A stretch of DNA of 64,000 nucleotides from Pseudomonas sp. DY-1 (GTDB taxonomy: Bacteria; Pseudomonadota; Gammaproteobacteria; Pseudomonadales; Pseudomonadaceae), in assembly GCF_003626975.1 (NCBI RefSeq), contig NZ_CP032616.1, positions 434,001 to 498,000 of the forward strand. The letters run 5' to 3'. The position numbers were made by a program, and so were the translations under genes. The notes under the pieces were generated by a model that had not been told where the DNA came from, searched no databases, and saw only the letters and a program-made list of their open reading frames with translations. Positions 1 to 8,947 of the stretch are shown one piece after another; within the stretch, counting starts at the first letter, position 1; each line of letters starts with the position of its first letter.

Positions 1-46
1 GTATCCAGACGGAGAATGAGGTCGAGTAGCGGTACCGCGAGTCCAA

Positions 47-80
47 AAAAAGGGATGCCAATGGCATCCCTTTTTTCATT
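47..80 (-). terminator. Rho-independent terminator of rne
   Basis: A perfect 9-bp stem (arms at 52-60 and 62-70) is flanked by A and T runs, so it can stop transcription on both strands. It lies about 10 bp past the rne stop codon. Confidence 0.85.
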
Positions 81-90
81 CAGGAAAGCT

Positions 91-3000
91 TCAGACGACC
101 GGTTTGGTCTCGTCCTTGGCTTCTTCCTTCTCTTCTTCGGTCTTGGTCTCGGCTTGCGCCGGAACTTCGGCCTCAGTCACTACCGCGACCTGCTCAGGTT
201 GTTCGACCGGGGCCTCAACGGCTTGCTCGACGGTGTCTTCAACCTTCTGCTCGGCAGCGACCACTTCTTCTTCTACGCCAGCGACAGCGTGAACAACAGC
301 GGAAACCGGTTCGGCAGCAGCAGTAGCTTCGACAACCTTGGCGGCAGCCTCTTCGGCTTCCTTGGCCAGGCGCTCGGCTTCGCGCTGACGACGGCGCACT
401 TCGCGCGGATCGTTGGGCGCACGGCCAGTGCTGGCCGGAGCCGGGGCAGGTGCTTCAGTCTGCGCTGCAACTGCCGGAGCTTCTTCGATCACGGCTGGCG
501 CTTCGACCACGGCTTCAGCAGGAGCTGCTTCGAACGTGGTCGCTTCGACGATGGCCGGAGCTTCTTCTACCACCGGGGCCTGCTCGACAACCGGAGCAGC
601 TTCTTCGACCTGGGCGACCACGGCTTCTGTAGCTTCGGCTTCAACGGCCGGTGTTTCTACCTGTACCGGTGCATCGGTAGCGGCTTCGGCGGCCACTTCA
701 GCGGAAACCAATTCAGCGGCAACTACACCGGTCGCGACGACGGCAGCAGCCTGGACGACTTCACCGTCATCCTGACCTTCCACCAGCTCTTCGCCGTTGG
801 CTTCACGCTGACGCTCGCGGCGGTTGCTGCGGCGGCGCTGGCCACGGGAGCGGCGACGAGGACGCTCGTCATCGGAGCCTTCCTGATCGTCGTCCTGCAG
901 CAGCTCCTCGTTGTTCAGCAGTTCCTCGTCGACCGCTTCGGTCTGGGCCAGTTCAGCGCGCGGCTGGCGCTCTTCGCGAGGTTGGCGTTCTTCACGCGGT
1001 TGGCGCTCTTCACGGGCGGGACGCTCGGCGCGTTCGCCACGCTCGCGGCGACCTTCCTGGCCTTCACGCGGTTCACGCGGCTCACGGGCTTCGCGCGGCT
1101 GACGCTCCTCGCGGGGCTCACGAGGCTGGCGCTCTTCGCGAGGCTGGCGCTCTTCACGCGGTTGACGCTCTTCGCGGGGCTCACGGGCCTGACGCTCTTC
1201 GCGAGGCTGACGCTCCTCGCGCGGTTGGCGTTCTTCACGCGGCTGGCGCTCTTCGCGGGCAGGGCGCTCGCGGCGGGTTTCCTGGCCTTCACGAGCTTCG
1301 CGGGGCTGGCGTTCTTCGCGTGGCTTGCGGTCTTCCTCGCGGCGGCTTTCACGACCCTCACGACCTTCGCGGCCCTCACGGCCATCGCGGCGACGGTTCT
1401 GCTGACGGCCGTTGCGACGCTCTTCACTGCGCGGCTGGCGTTCGGTGGTCGGCTTCTCGGCTTCGACCTTGGGCTCTTCCTTGCCAGCGAACAGGCCTAC
1501 CAGGGACTTCACCAGACCCTTGAACAGGCTGGGCTCCGGAGTGGGTGCCGGCTGGGCTTGCGGAGCGGCTGCAATCGGTGCCGGTACGGGGCGCTCGGGG
1601 GAAACGGTCTTCACCGCTGCTTCCTGGCGAACCAGGGTGCGGGTGGAGCTGACCGGTTGGGCTTCTTCCACCTCAGCCGGGGTCATTTCGTAGCTGGACT
1701 GGTTGTTCAGCACTTCCGGACTGTCGTCGCGCAGGCGCTGGACTTCGAAGTGTGGGGTTTCCAGGTGGTCGTTCGGCAGGATGACGATGCGTGAACGGCT
1801 GCGCAGCTCGATCTTGGTGATGCTGTTGCGCTTCTCGTTGAGCAGGAAGGCGGCAACCGGAATCGGCACTTGGGCGCGGACCTCGGCAGTACGGTCCTTG
1901 AGAGCCTCTTCCTCGATCAGACGCAGGATGGCCAACGACAGGGATTCGACGTCACGGATGATGCCTTGGCCGTCGCAACGGGGGCAGACGATGCCGCTGG
2001 TCTCGCCCAGGGACGGACGCAGACGTTGACGGGACATTTCCAGCAGGCCGAAGCGCGAGATGCGACCGATCTGCACGCGTGCGCGGTCGGCTTCCAGGGC
2101 CTCGCGGACCTTCTCTTCCACGGCGCGCTGGTTCTTGGCCGGCGTCATGTCGATGAAGTCGATGACGATCAGACCGCCGATGTCACGCAGGCGCAACTGA
2201 CGGGCGATTTCCTCGGCCGCTTCCAGGTTGGTCTGCAGGGCGGTTTCTTCGATGTCGCCACCCTTGGTGGCACGGGCCGAGTTGATGTCGATGGACACCA
2301 GGGCCTCGGTCGGATCGATGACGATGGAGCCGCCAGACGGCAGCTTCACTTCGCGCTGGAAGGCGGTTTCGATCTGGCTTTCGATCTGGAAACGATTGAA
2401 CAGCGGAACGCTGTCCTGATAGAGCTTGATCTTGCTCTGGTACTGCGGCATCACCTGGCGGATGAAGCTGAGGGCTTCCTCGTGTGCTTCGACGCTGTCG
2501 ACCAGCACTTCGCCGATGTCCTGGCGCAGGTAGTCGCGGATAGCGCGGATGATGACGTTGCTTTCCTGATAGATCAGGAAGGGGGCGCCACGCTCGCCAG
2601 AAGCTTCCTTGATGGCGCTCCAGAGTTGCAGCAGATAATCCAGGTCCCACTGCAGCTCTTCGCTGGAGCGGCCCAGACCCGCGGTGCGAACGATCAGGCC
2701 CATGTCGGCTGGAGCGTTGAGGCCGTTCAGCGCTTCACGCAGTTCATTGCGCTCTTCGCCTTCGATGCGGCGGGAGATGCCACCGGCGCGGGGGTTGTTC
2801 GGCATCAGCACCAGGTAACGCCCAGCAAGGCTGATGAAGGTGGTCAGGGCTGCGCCCTTGTTGCCGCGCTCTTCTTTCTCGACCTGGACGATGACTTCCT
2901 GGCCTTCGCTGAGCACTTCCTTGATGTTGATGCGGCCTTCGGGGGACTTCTTGAAGTACTCGCGGGAAATTTCTTTCAGGGGCAGGAAGCCGTGGCGCTC

Positions 3001-3186
3001 GGCGCCGAAGTCGACGAAAGCGGCTTCAAGGCTGGGCTCGATACGAGTGATTCGGCCTTTGTAGATGTTGGCCTTCTTCTGCTCGCGGGCACCCGATTCA
3101 ATGTCCAGGTCGTACAGGCGTTGGCCGTCGACCAGAGCAACACGCAACTCTTCGGGCTGAGTCGCGTTAATCAGCATTCTTTTCAT
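91..3186 (-). CDS. rne: Ribonuclease E
   Basis: Endoribonuclease that starts mRNA decay, processes rRNA/tRNA precursors and scaffolds the degradosome at the membrane. The 1031-residue protein has the family order: S1 RNA-binding region at about 35-120 ([20 protein letters not shown]), 5'-sensor and DNase I-like catalytic core to about 400 ([17 protein letters not shown] with its metal-binding Asp), and the zinc-link CPRCDGQG near 405. The C-terminal half is disordered, with an Arg/Glu-rich stretch built on RQPREE units (about residues 590-760), then an Ala/Glu/Val-rich tail ending in an acidic/basic region. The start ATG at 3184-3186 has no clear Shine-Dalgarno; a strong hairpin sits directly upstream. 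Divergent from rluC, as in many gammaproteobacteria. Identity is certain; the degradosome-binding sites in the tail cannot be placed by eye. Confidence 0.98.
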   Translation of the reverse strand: MKRMLINATQPEELRVALVDGQRLYDLDIESGAREQKKANIYKGRITRIEPSLEAAFVDFGAERHGFLPLKEISREYFKKSPEGRINIKEVLSEGQEVIVQVEKEERGNKGAALTTFISLAGRYLVLMPNNPRAGGISRRIEGEERNELREALNGLNAPADMGLIVRTAGLGRSSEELQWDLDYLLQLWSAIKEASGERGAPFLIYQESNVIIRAIRDYLRQDIGEVLVDSVEAHEEALSFIRQVMPQYQSKIKLYQDSVPLFNRFQIESQIETAFQREVKLPSGGSIVIDPTEALVSIDINSARATKGGDIEETALQTNLEAAEEIARQLRLRDIGGLIVIDFIDMTPAKNQRAVEEKVREALEADRARVQIGRISRFGLLEMSRQRLRPSLGETSGIVCPRCDGQGIIRDVESLSLAILRLIEEEALKDRTAEVRAQVPIPVAAFLLNEKRNSITKIELRSRSRIVILPNDHLETPHFEVQRLRDDSPEVLNNQSSYEMTPAEVEEAQPVSSTRTLVRQEAAVKTVSPERPVPAPIAAAPQAQPAPTPEPSLFKGLVKSLVGLFAGKEEPKVEAEKPTTERQPRSEERRNGRQQNRRRDGREGREGREGRESRREEDRKPREERQPREAREGQETRRERPAREERQPREERQPREERQPREERQAREPREERQPREERQPREERQPREPREERQPREAREPREPREGQEGRRERGERAERPAREERQPREERQPREERQPRAELAQTEAVDEELLNNEELLQDDDQEGSDDERPRRRSRGQRRRSNRRERQREANGEELVEGQDDGEVVQAAAVVATGVVAAELVSAEVAAEAATDAPVQVETPAVEAEATEAVVAQVEEAAPVVEQAPVVEEAPAIVEATTFEAAPAEAVVEAPAVIEEAPAVAAQTEAPAPAPASTGRAPNDPREVRRRQREAERLAKEAEEAAAKVVEATAAAEPVSAVVHAVAGVEEEVVAAEQKVEDTVEQAVEAPVEQPEQVAVVTEAEVPAQAETKTEEEKEEAKDETKPVV
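958..1330 (-). repeat. Tandem 18-bp coding repeat in rne (RQPREE units)
   Basis: The sequence inside rne repeats with an 18-bp period, encoding about ten imperfect RQPRE(E) units broken by AREP/REGQ spacers. It forms the arginine-rich RNA-binding region of RNase E. Near-identical neighbouring units make copy-number change by slippage plausible. Confidence 0.8.
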
Positions 3187-3682
3187 GTGGTACCAATGGG
3201 TTTCCGGGCTACCGGAAACGGCGATTGGCGCACACGACTCTCGCGGTCGGTGTCAGGTGCGTGTCAGGAGCGGCGGGCCACTCCAGTGTCCAGCGAACTC
3301 CAGTCAATGGGACCGGAATCGCGACTACGTCTCCTGCTTGCTGTGTCGTGACAGAAGCACTTGTTCAGGAGGAGGAATCAACGGTCGGAAGCGGACGAAA
3401 TGAAGCGTCTTGAAACTACGCAGTCCGACGGTTATGCATCTCCACCCTACACTTATCCCTTGAAAATCGGGTGCCGCTCGCTGAATCCGTAGCGGGTTGC
3501 ATTTACCGTGATCTCCCATAGGAAAGGGGTGATCACGCGTCATGGCTCAAGGCTTGATTTCTGAAAATTCGCAGTCATTGCAGCGAATTTTCTGTCGGAC
3601 GGCCTTACGTCCTGAAAAGGTTGCAACGGTTAGGGTGGCAGTTTTGGCGAACACCCTGAAACCAGGCCGCTTTTGGCGGCGT
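3187..3682 (-). promoter_or_regulatory. Long 5' leader of rne
   Basis: About 495 nt separate the predicted rne transcription start (near 3681) from its start codon, and no convincing gene lies in it. Long rne leaders mediate autoregulation in enterics by recruiting RNase E; the same role here is inferred. Immediately upstream of the start is a hairpin with a perfect 8-bp stem (3200-3207 with 3212-3219), extendable by a 5-bp outer stem (3193-3197 with 3224-3228). Confidence 0.65.
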
Positions 3683-3687
3683 TCGCG

Positions 3688-3716
3688 ACTATAGCAGTAA
3701 TCATTAAGTGCTTCAA
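3688..3716 (-). promoter_or_regulatory. Sigma-70 promoter of rne
   Basis: On the minus strand TTGAAG (3711-3716) and TATAGT (3688-3693) are separated by exactly 17 bp, with an A/T-rich stretch upstream of the -35 (about 3717-3733) that could act as an UP element. Predicted start is near 3681. Confidence 0.75.
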
Positions 3717-3744
3717 ATCCATAAAAAATTGTTATGATGCGCAA

Positions 3745-4698
3745 ATGAACACTCCTGCCTCTCCAACCTCCGGCGTCCAGCTGCTTGAGGTTGCGCCGGA
3801 ATATGCCGGCCAACGCATTGACAATTTCCTACGCACTCAGTTGAAGGGTGCGCCCAAGACGTTGATTTATCGCATCCTTCGCAAGGGCGAAGTCCGCGTG
3901 AACAAGGGACGGATCAAGCCGGAGTACAAGCTCCAGGCGGGCGACATCGTCCGCGTTCCGCCTTTGCGTCTGTCCGAGCCGGATGAGCCGGCCCCAGTGG
4001 CCCAAAGTCTGCTGGAGCGGCTGGAGAGTGCGATCGTCTACGAAGACAAGGCGCTGATCGTGCTGAACAAGCCGGCTGGCATTGCAGTGCATGGAGGAAG
4101 TGGTCTCAGCTTCGGCGTGATCGAAGCCTTCCGTCAGTTGCGCCCAGAAACCAAGGATCTGGAGCTGGTGCATCGCCTTGATCGCGATACCTCCGGACTT
4201 CTGATGATCGCCAAGAAGCGCAGCATGCTACGCCACCTTCACGAGGCATTGCGTGGCGACGGTGTCGATAAGCGTTACCTGGCGCTGGTACGCGGAAGCT
4301 GGCCAACCTCGAAGAAGAAGGTCAGTGCGCCGTTGCTGAAGAATAATCTGCGTTCCGGCGAGCGCATGGTCGAGGTGAATCCGGAGGGCAAGGACGCGCT
4401 TACCGAGTTTCGCGTCGTGCGCCGTTTCGGGGAGTTCGCCACTCTGGTGGAAGCCAGTCCGATTACCGGGCGTACTCACCAGATTCGAGTGCACGCCAAG
4501 CACGCTGGCCATTCCATCGCCGGTGATCCGAAGTACGGCGATGAGGATTTCACGCGTGAAATTCGCGAACTGGGCGGCAAGCGCCTGTTCCTGCACGCGC
4601 ACTCCCTGGCTATAAGCCTCCCTGATGGGGGCGAGCTTAAGCTGGAGGCTCCGGTCGATGAGATGTGGCAGAAAACCCTGGAGCGTCTAGGTGTCTGA
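3745..4698 (+). CDS. rluC: 23S rRNA pseudouridine(955/2504/2580) synthase RluC
   Basis: Isomerises three uridines of 23S rRNA to pseudouridine. The 317-residue protein has an N-terminal S4 RNA-binding domain (about 20-80) followed by the RluA-type catalytic domain. The signature HRLDRDTSG starts near residue 143, with the catalytic Asp about 146, and the GRTHQIRVH motif lies further on. I chose ATG 3745 because the protein begins conserved-looking MNTPASP; an upstream in-frame TTG at 3673 would add 24 residues that include the promoter sequence. A possible -10 (TATGAT, 3733-3738) lies just before the ATG, so the leader may be very short. The end overlaps the next gene by 8 bp (GTGTCTGA), suggesting coupled translation. 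Confidence 0.95.
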   Translation: MNTPASPTSGVQLLEVAPEYAGQRIDNFLRTQLKGAPKTLIYRILRKGEVRVNKGRIKPEYKLQAGDIVRVPPLRLSEPDEPAPVAQSLLERLESAIVYEDKALIVLNKPAGIAVHGGSGLSFGVIEAFRQLRPETKDLELVHRLDRDTSGLLMIAKKRSMLRHLHEALRGDGVDKRYLALVRGSWPTSKKKVSAPLLKNNLRSGERMVEVNPEGKDALTEFRVVRRFGEFATLVEASPITGRTHQIRVHAKHAGHSIAGDPKYGDEDFTREIRELGGKRLFLHAHSLAISLPDGGELKLEAPVDEMWQKTLERLGV

Positions 4699-5383
4699 TT
4701 ACCAGTTGCTGATCTTCGACTGGGACGGCACGTTGGTTGATTCCATCGCCCGCATTGTCGAATCCATGCGCGTGGCGGCAGACGTTTCCGGGCTGTCGTG
4801 GCGAGATGATGTCGCTATCAAGGGCATCATCGGTCTCGGTTTGCCGGAAGCGATCGCTACGCTCTATCCGGAGCTTGATGATCCACGGTGCATAGATGCA
4901 TTCCGGCAGCGTTATAGCGAACACTACAGCGTGCTGGAGTGCCAGCCTTCACCTCTGTTCGATGGGGTGGCGGAGGCGCTGGAGGTGTTCCGTGAGCAGG
5001 GCTATCGTCTGGCGGTGGCTACCGGTAAGAGTCGTCGTGGCTTGGAGCATGTGCTGGCCGGGCGTGGCTGGTTGGATTACTTCGATATCACCCGCTGCGC
5101 TGACGAAACTGCGAGCAAGCCTGATCCGCGCATGTTGCATGAAATCCTTGCGCATTGTGGGGTGGCTGCTGGGCAGGCGGTGATGGTGGGGGATTCTCCC
5201 TTCGATCTGCGTATGGCTCATCGGGCCGGGATGGATTCCGTGGCGGTGGGTTACGGTGCCCAGCCGCTTGTTGAGTTGCTCAAGGAATCGCCCACGCTGG
5301 CGATCGAGCGTTTTGAAGAGCTGCGTCACTGGCTGGAAGGTGACCTGAGCCGGCAATTCCGAGAGGTGGAGCTTTATGTCTGA
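4691..5383 (+). CDS. HAD-superfamily hydrolase (phosphoglycolate phosphatase-like)
   Basis: Probable small-molecule phosphatase of the Gph/PGP branch of HAD hydrolases; the substrate is unknown. Motif I is [10 protein letters not shown] at about 8-17 with the nucleophilic Asp. Motif II (VATGKS), the motif III lysine (SKPDPRM) and motif IV (MVGDSPFD) follow in order, and a helical cap occupies about 20-85. Length 230 residues is normal. The start is GTG overlapping the rluC stop by 8 bp, and its own end overlaps sppA by 8 bp (ATGTCTGA), so rluC, this gene and sppA form a tightly coupled operon, an arrangement conserved in Pseudomonas. Confidence 0.9.
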   Translation: MSDYQLLIFDWDGTLVDSIARIVESMRVAADVSGLSWRDDVAIKGIIGLGLPEAIATLYPELDDPRCIDAFRQRYSEHYSVLECQPSPLFDGVAEALEVFREQGYRLAVATGKSRRGLEHVLAGRGWLDYFDITRCADETASKPDPRMLHEILAHCGVAAGQAVMVGDSPFDLRMAHRAGMDSVAVGYGAQPLVELLKESPTLAIERFEELRHWLEGDLSRQFREVELYV

Positions 5384-6356
5384 CGAATGGAAAGAACCCG
5401 CTGCCGACAAGGCTGAACAGAAGAGCTGGCAGTTGCTGGAGAAGGCTGTACTGGCGGGTATCCAGGAGCAGCGTCGTGCCCGGCGTTGGGGTATTTTCTT
5501 CAAGTCGCTGACCTTTGTTTATCTGTTTATTGCCCTTGCGCTGTTCTCGCCGGCATTCGATCTGCAGAAGAGCGCTGCGCGCGGCCAGGAGCACACGGCG
5601 CTGGTAGAGGTCCGTGGAATGATCGCTGATGAAGAGGTGGCGAGCGCTGACAATATCGTGACCGCGCTGCGTGCGGCTTTCGAAGACCCGAAGACCAAGG
5701 GGGTCGTGCTGCGGATCAACAGTCCGGGTGGCAGTCCGGTGCAATCCGGTTACGTCTATGACGAGATTCGTCGGCTGCGTGCGGAACACAAGGGCATCAA
5801 GGTGTATGCCGTGATCACCGACCTTGGTGCGTCCGGTGCCTACTACATCGCCAGTGCGGCGGACGAAATCTATGCCGACAAGGCTAGCCTGGTTGGCTCC
5901 ATCGGCGTCACTGCGGCGAGCTTTGGCTTTGTCGACGCCATGGGCAAGCTGGGTGTTGAGCGTCGCGTCTATACGTCCGGCGAGCACAAGGCGTTCCTGG
6001 ATCCGTTCCAGCCACAGAAACCTGAGGAAACCCAGTTTTGGCAGGGCGTGCTGGATACCACTCACCAGCAGTTCATCGAAAGCGTGAAGAAGGGGCGTGG
6101 TGATCGGCTGAAGGTCGATGGCAATCCCGAGCTCTTCAGTGGATTGGTTTGGTCGGGTGAGCAGGCGCTGGCGCTTGGGCTGGTGGATAAGCTCGGCAAT
6201 ACCAGTTTCGTGGCGCGCGAGGTGATTGGGGCGAAGGAGGTTGTTGACTACACCGTGCAGGAGTCGCCTTTCGATCGCTTCTCGAAAAAGTTCGGTGCTA
6301 GTGTCGCCGAGCGACTGGCACTTTGGATGGGGTTCCAGGGGCCGAGCTTGCGTTGA
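5376..6356 (+). CDS. sppA: S49 family signal peptide peptidase SppA
   Basis: Membrane-anchored serine protease that degrades released signal peptides. The 326-residue protein is the short, single-domain type. A cytosolic N-terminus is followed by one transmembrane helix (about 42-60). The catalytic domain has SPGG (about 116-119), the nucleophile in LGASGAYYIAS (Ser about 153), and SGEHK with the general-base Lys about 205, spaced 52 residues from the serine as in B. subtilis SppA. Last gene of the rluC operon; a bidirectional terminator follows. Confidence 0.93.
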   Translation: MSDEWKEPAADKAEQKSWQLLEKAVLAGIQEQRRARRWGIFFKSLTFVYLFIALALFSPAFDLQKSAARGQEHTALVEVRGMIADEEVASADNIVTALRAAFEDPKTKGVVLRINSPGGSPVQSGYVYDEIRRLRAEHKGIKVYAVITDLGASGAYYIASAADEIYADKASLVGSIGVTAASFGFVDAMGKLGVERRVYTSGEHKAFLDPFQPQKPEETQFWQGVLDTTHQQFIESVKKGRGDRLKVDGNPELFSGLVWSGEQALALGLVDKLGNTSFVAREVIGAKEVVDYTVQESPFDRFSKKFGASVAERLALWMGFQGPSLR

Positions 6357-6376
6357 AGCTTATAGCGCCCCAAAGG

Positions 6377-6407
6377 AAAGCCCGGCCAGAAGCCGGGCTT
6401 TCTTCCT
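6377..6407. terminator. Bidirectional terminator between sppA and maf
   Basis: Stem AAAGCCCGGC / GCCGGGCTTT (6378-6386 with 6392-6401), with pyrimidine-rich sequence after it on the plus strand. It serves two convergent genes. Confidence 0.8.
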
Positions 6408-6419
6408 TCTATATGGGAG

Positions 6420-6998
6420 TCAGGGAATCTGTACGCCTTCGGCGAGCAGCATGTCCACGAGTCGAATCAGAGGCAGTCCGACGAGGCTGGTGGCGTCCGG
6501 GCCTTCAGTCGCACGGAACAGGCTGACGCCAAGTCCTTCTGCCTTGAAGCTGCCGGCGCAGTCATAGGGTTGTTCGGCTTCCAGGTAGCGGCCGATGCGT
6601 GCAGCGTCCAGCTCGCGGAAATGCACGGTGAAGGGCACGCAGTCCACGTGGAAGTGGCCGGTAGCGCTGTTCATCAGGGCCAGGCCGGTCAGGAAGCTGA
6701 CGCTGGTGCCGCTGGCTGCCAGCAGTTGGTCGCGAGCGCGTTCAAAATTGTGAGGCTTGCCGAGTATCTGGTCGCCTAGCACTGCGACCTGGTCGGAGCC
6801 GATGATCAGATGGTTGGGGTTCTGGCTGGCAAGAGCCTTGGTCTTTTCAAGTGCCAGTCGGCGTACGAGCTGTTCGGCGGATTCGTCGGTCTTGCGGCTT
6901 TCGTCGATGGCGGGTGCGCCCCAGGTAAAAGGCAGGCGCAGGCGTTCGAGTAGTTCGCGTCTATAAGGTGAGCTGGATGCAAGCACCAGGGGCAGCAT
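6420..6998 (-). CDS. maf: Maf family nucleotide pyrophosphatase (YceF type)
   Basis: Hydrolyses the alpha-beta phosphate bond of modified nucleoside triphosphates; YceF proteins prefer 7-methyl-GTP. The 192-residue protein starts MLPLVLASSSPYRRELL, the Maf substrate-binding signature with conserved Ser/Arg. It keeps the central SDQVAV motif (IIGSDQVA, catalytic Asp) and the AGSFKAEGLG segment near the end. Assignment to YceF rests on position next to yceD-rpmF-plsX, as in E. coli. The start is ATG with a GGAG upstream. Divergent from yceD. Confidence 0.92.
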   Translation of the reverse strand: MLPLVLASSSPYRRELLERLRLPFTWGAPAIDESRKTDESAEQLVRRLALEKTKALASQNPNHLIIGSDQVAVLGDQILGKPHNFERARDQLLAASGTSVSFLTGLALMNSATGHFHVDCVPFTVHFRELDAARIGRYLEAEQPYDCAGSFKAEGLGVSLFRATEGPDATSLVGLPLIRLVDMLLAEGVQIP

Positions 6999-7027
6999 GG
7001 CGATCTCCGGTCGTAGAGGCGGGAAAT

Positions 7028-7055
7028 TCTATAGAGGCCCGTCGCACGTGGACAA
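7028..7055 (-). promoter_or_regulatory. Probable promoter of maf
   Basis: On the minus strand TTGTCC (7050-7055) and TATAGA (7028-7033) are 16 bp apart, about 30 bp upstream of the maf start. Confidence 0.5.
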
Positions 7056-7068
7056 TGCGGAATTTCTT

Positions 7069-7097
7069 TTGACAGGGCAGGGGCTCGTCCCTAGAAT
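7069..7097 (+). promoter_or_regulatory. Consensus sigma-70 promoter of the yceD-rpmF-plsX-fab operon
   Basis: TTGACA (7069-7074), a 17-bp spacer and TAGAAT (7092-7097) form a near-perfect promoter. The predicted transcription start (about 7104) is only 2-3 nt before the yceD ATG at 7107, implying a leaderless or almost leaderless message. Confidence 0.85.
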
Positions 7098-7106
7098 GTC
7101 GCGCCT

Positions 7107-7634
7107 ATGTTGAATGGGCCGATTCCACCTCATGTAGATCCGCGAAAGCTTGCGGACCGCGAAGTCACTCTTGAGGGTGACATTGCGCTCGCCAGTCTGG
7201 AGCGACTCTGCGATCCCCTAGCGGACAACGCGGGCAGCATCCATGCGAGCCTCGCGTTCGCTCGTGAAGAGCGTCGCGCTGTCGTTATCCATAGCCGGAT
7301 TGACGTCGAGGTCAAGATGGTTTGCCAGCGTTGTCTAGAGCTGGTCACCCTGAACATCCATAGCGAGTGTGATTACGCCGTGGTGAGGGAGGGGGCGGAC
7401 AGTCAGTCGCTGCCGAAGGGCTATGACGTGCTGGAAGTGGGTGAGGATCCATTGGATCTGATGACTCTGGTCGAGGATGAGCTGTTGCTCGCCCTGCCCA
7501 TAGTTCCGGCCCATGACCCTGAAGATTGCCAGCAGCCGGCGGGCGCCAACGAGCCCGAGCCGAGCAAGGACGAGGTTCCGCGGTCCAACCCGTTCAGCGT
7601 ACTGGCGCAGTTAAAGCGTGACCCAAACGTTTAG
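7107..7634 (+). CDS. yceD: YceD / DUF177 large-subunit rRNA accumulation protein
   Basis: Small conserved protein needed for normal 23S rRNA accumulation in bacteria and plants; biochemical role unclear. The 175-residue protein shows the DUF177 signature: CQRCL at about 75 with the paired cysteines, then an acidic middle (VGEDPLDLMTLVEDELLLALP) and a C-terminal polar tail ending before the L32 gene. Upstream of ATG 7107 there is no Shine-Dalgarno, and the promoter -10 ends 9 bp before it. Translation may therefore initiate leaderless. First gene of the operon with rpmF 13 bp downstream, an arrangement conserved from E. coli to Pseudomonas. Confidence 0.93.
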   Translation: MLNGPIPPHVDPRKLADREVTLEGDIALASLERLCDPLADNAGSIHASLAFAREERRAVVIHSRIDVEVKMVCQRCLELVTLNIHSECDYAVVREGADSQSLPKGYDVLEVGEDPLDLMTLVEDELLLALPIVPAHDPEDCQQPAGANEPEPSKDEVPRSNPFSVLAQLKRDPNV

Positions 7635-7647
7635 GAGTTAATTGATT

Positions 7648-7830
7648 ATGGCTGTTCAGCAGAACAAAAAATCCCGCTCGGCACGCGACATGCGTCGTTC
7701 CCACGACGCCCTCGAAGCCAACGCCCTGTCCGTAGAGAAGAGCACTGGTGAAGTTCACCTGCGCCACCACGTTTCCCCGGACGGTTTCTACCGTGGTCGC
7801 AAAGTGATCGACAAGGGCGCTGCCGAGTAA
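7648..7830 (+). CDS. rpmF: 50S ribosomal protein L32
   Basis: Component of the large ribosomal subunit. It has 60 residues, [19 protein letters not shown] at the N-terminus, and no zinc-ribbon cysteines, so this is the usual gammaproteobacterial Cys-free form. The ATG at 7648 follows a good TAGGAGT Shine-Dalgarno (7632-7638). It sits between yceD and plsX, coupling ribosome and lipid synthesis genes in one transcript. Confidence 0.98.
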   Translation: MAVQQNKKSRSARDMRRSHDALEANALSVEKSTGEVHLRHHVSPDGFYRGRKVIDKGAAE

Positions 7831-7833
7831 TCC

Positions 7834-8844
7834 TTGGCCGCCTCGATCATCGCGATTGATGCAATGGGCGGGGACTACGGTCCCCGCTGCATTGTTCCAG
7901 CCAGCGTCGCCTGTCTGGCTGAATTCCCCTCGCTTCACTTGGTTCTCGTCGGCCAAGCCCCCCTTCTACAAGAGCTCGTTGCCCGCATTCCTGCGGCCGA
8001 TCGCCTGCGCCTGCAAATCGAGCATGCCAGTGAAGTGATCGCCATGGATGAGCGCCCTGCACAAGCCTTGCGCGGCAAGCCTGACTCTTCGATGCGTGTG
8101 GCCCTCGATCTTGTGCGCAATGGTCGGGCTCAGGCCTGCGTCAGTGCAGGCAATACCGGTGCTCTGATGGCGTTGTCGCGCTACGTGCTGAAGACTTTGC
8201 CTGGAATCGATCGGCCGGCCATGGTTAGCGCCATTCCTACGGCGCGGGGCCACTGCCATCTGCTCGACCTGGGTGCCAATGTCGACTGCAGCGCCGAGCA
8301 TCTCTATCAATTCGCCGTGATGGGTGCGGTTGCAGCTGAGGCCCTCGGTACTCCTCGTCCGCGTGTCGCGCTACTGAATGTCGGCACCGAGGACATCAAG
8401 GGCAACCAGCAAGTGAAGCTGGCGGCGAACCTGCTGCAGCAAGCCGAAGGCCTCAACTACATCGGATACATCGAGGGCGATGGTCTCTATCGTGGTGAAG
8501 CTGACGTGGTGGTTTGTGACGGCTTCGTCGGCAACATTCTGCTCAAGTCCAGCGAGGGTTTGGCCTCGATGATTTCCACTCGGATGGAAGCATTGTTCAG
8601 CGAGAGCCTCGGTTCGCGCATGGTGGGCGCGCTGGCCCTGCCATTGCTGCGTCGCCTTCGTACCGATCTGACCCCTGCGCGCCATAATGGAGCAAGCTTC
8701 CTGGGGCTGCAGGGTATCGTTATCAAGAGTCACGGTTCGGCTGGCTCGGAAGGCTTTCAGAGCGCCATTCGTCGCGCGATGATCGAGGTCCGCGAGAATC
8801 TGCCGCAGCGCCTCCACGGCCGACTGGAACATCTGTTGCTGTAG
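7834..8844 (+). CDS. plsX: Phosphate acyltransferase PlsX
   Basis: Converts acyl-ACP to acyl-phosphate, the first step of the PlsX/PlsY route to phosphatidic acid. It acts at the inner face of the membrane. The 336-residue protein begins [17 protein letters not shown] and has the family motifs [17 protein letters not shown] and [13 protein letters not shown]. The only start compatible with the conserved N-terminus is TTG at 7834, three bases after the rpmF stop. There is no separate Shine-Dalgarno beyond the end of rpmF, so expression probably depends on coupling to rpmF. Confidence 0.95.
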   Translation: MAASIIAIDAMGGDYGPRCIVPASVACLAEFPSLHLVLVGQAPLLQELVARIPAADRLRLQIEHASEVIAMDERPAQALRGKPDSSMRVALDLVRNGRAQACVSAGNTGALMALSRYVLKTLPGIDRPAMVSAIPTARGHCHLLDLGANVDCSAEHLYQFAVMGAVAAEALGTPRPRVALLNVGTEDIKGNQQVKLAANLLQQAEGLNYIGYIEGDGLYRGEADVVVCDGFVGNILLKSSEGLASMISTRMEALFSESLGSRMVGALALPLLRRLRTDLTPARHNGASFLGLQGIVIKSHGSAGSEGFQSAIRRAMIEVRENLPQRLHGRLEHLLL

Positions 8845-8947
8845 GATGTGACCGCTACCGGCAGCCTGTCATCCAAATGTCAGTTTCGTGCGCTTGGCTA
8901 TGCCAGGCGTCAATCTCCCTATACCGCCAGATAAGGGACCTCAATCA

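Noticed and set aside
16..1794. 592-residue open frame antisense to rne
   Set aside because: Low-complexity Phe/Leu/Arg-rich product produced by the GC-rich repeat of rne read backwards; no ribosome site or family.
3325..3813. Small ORFs in the rne leader and across the rne/rluC promoters
   Set aside because: No family, no ribosome site, and they overlap the promoter region.
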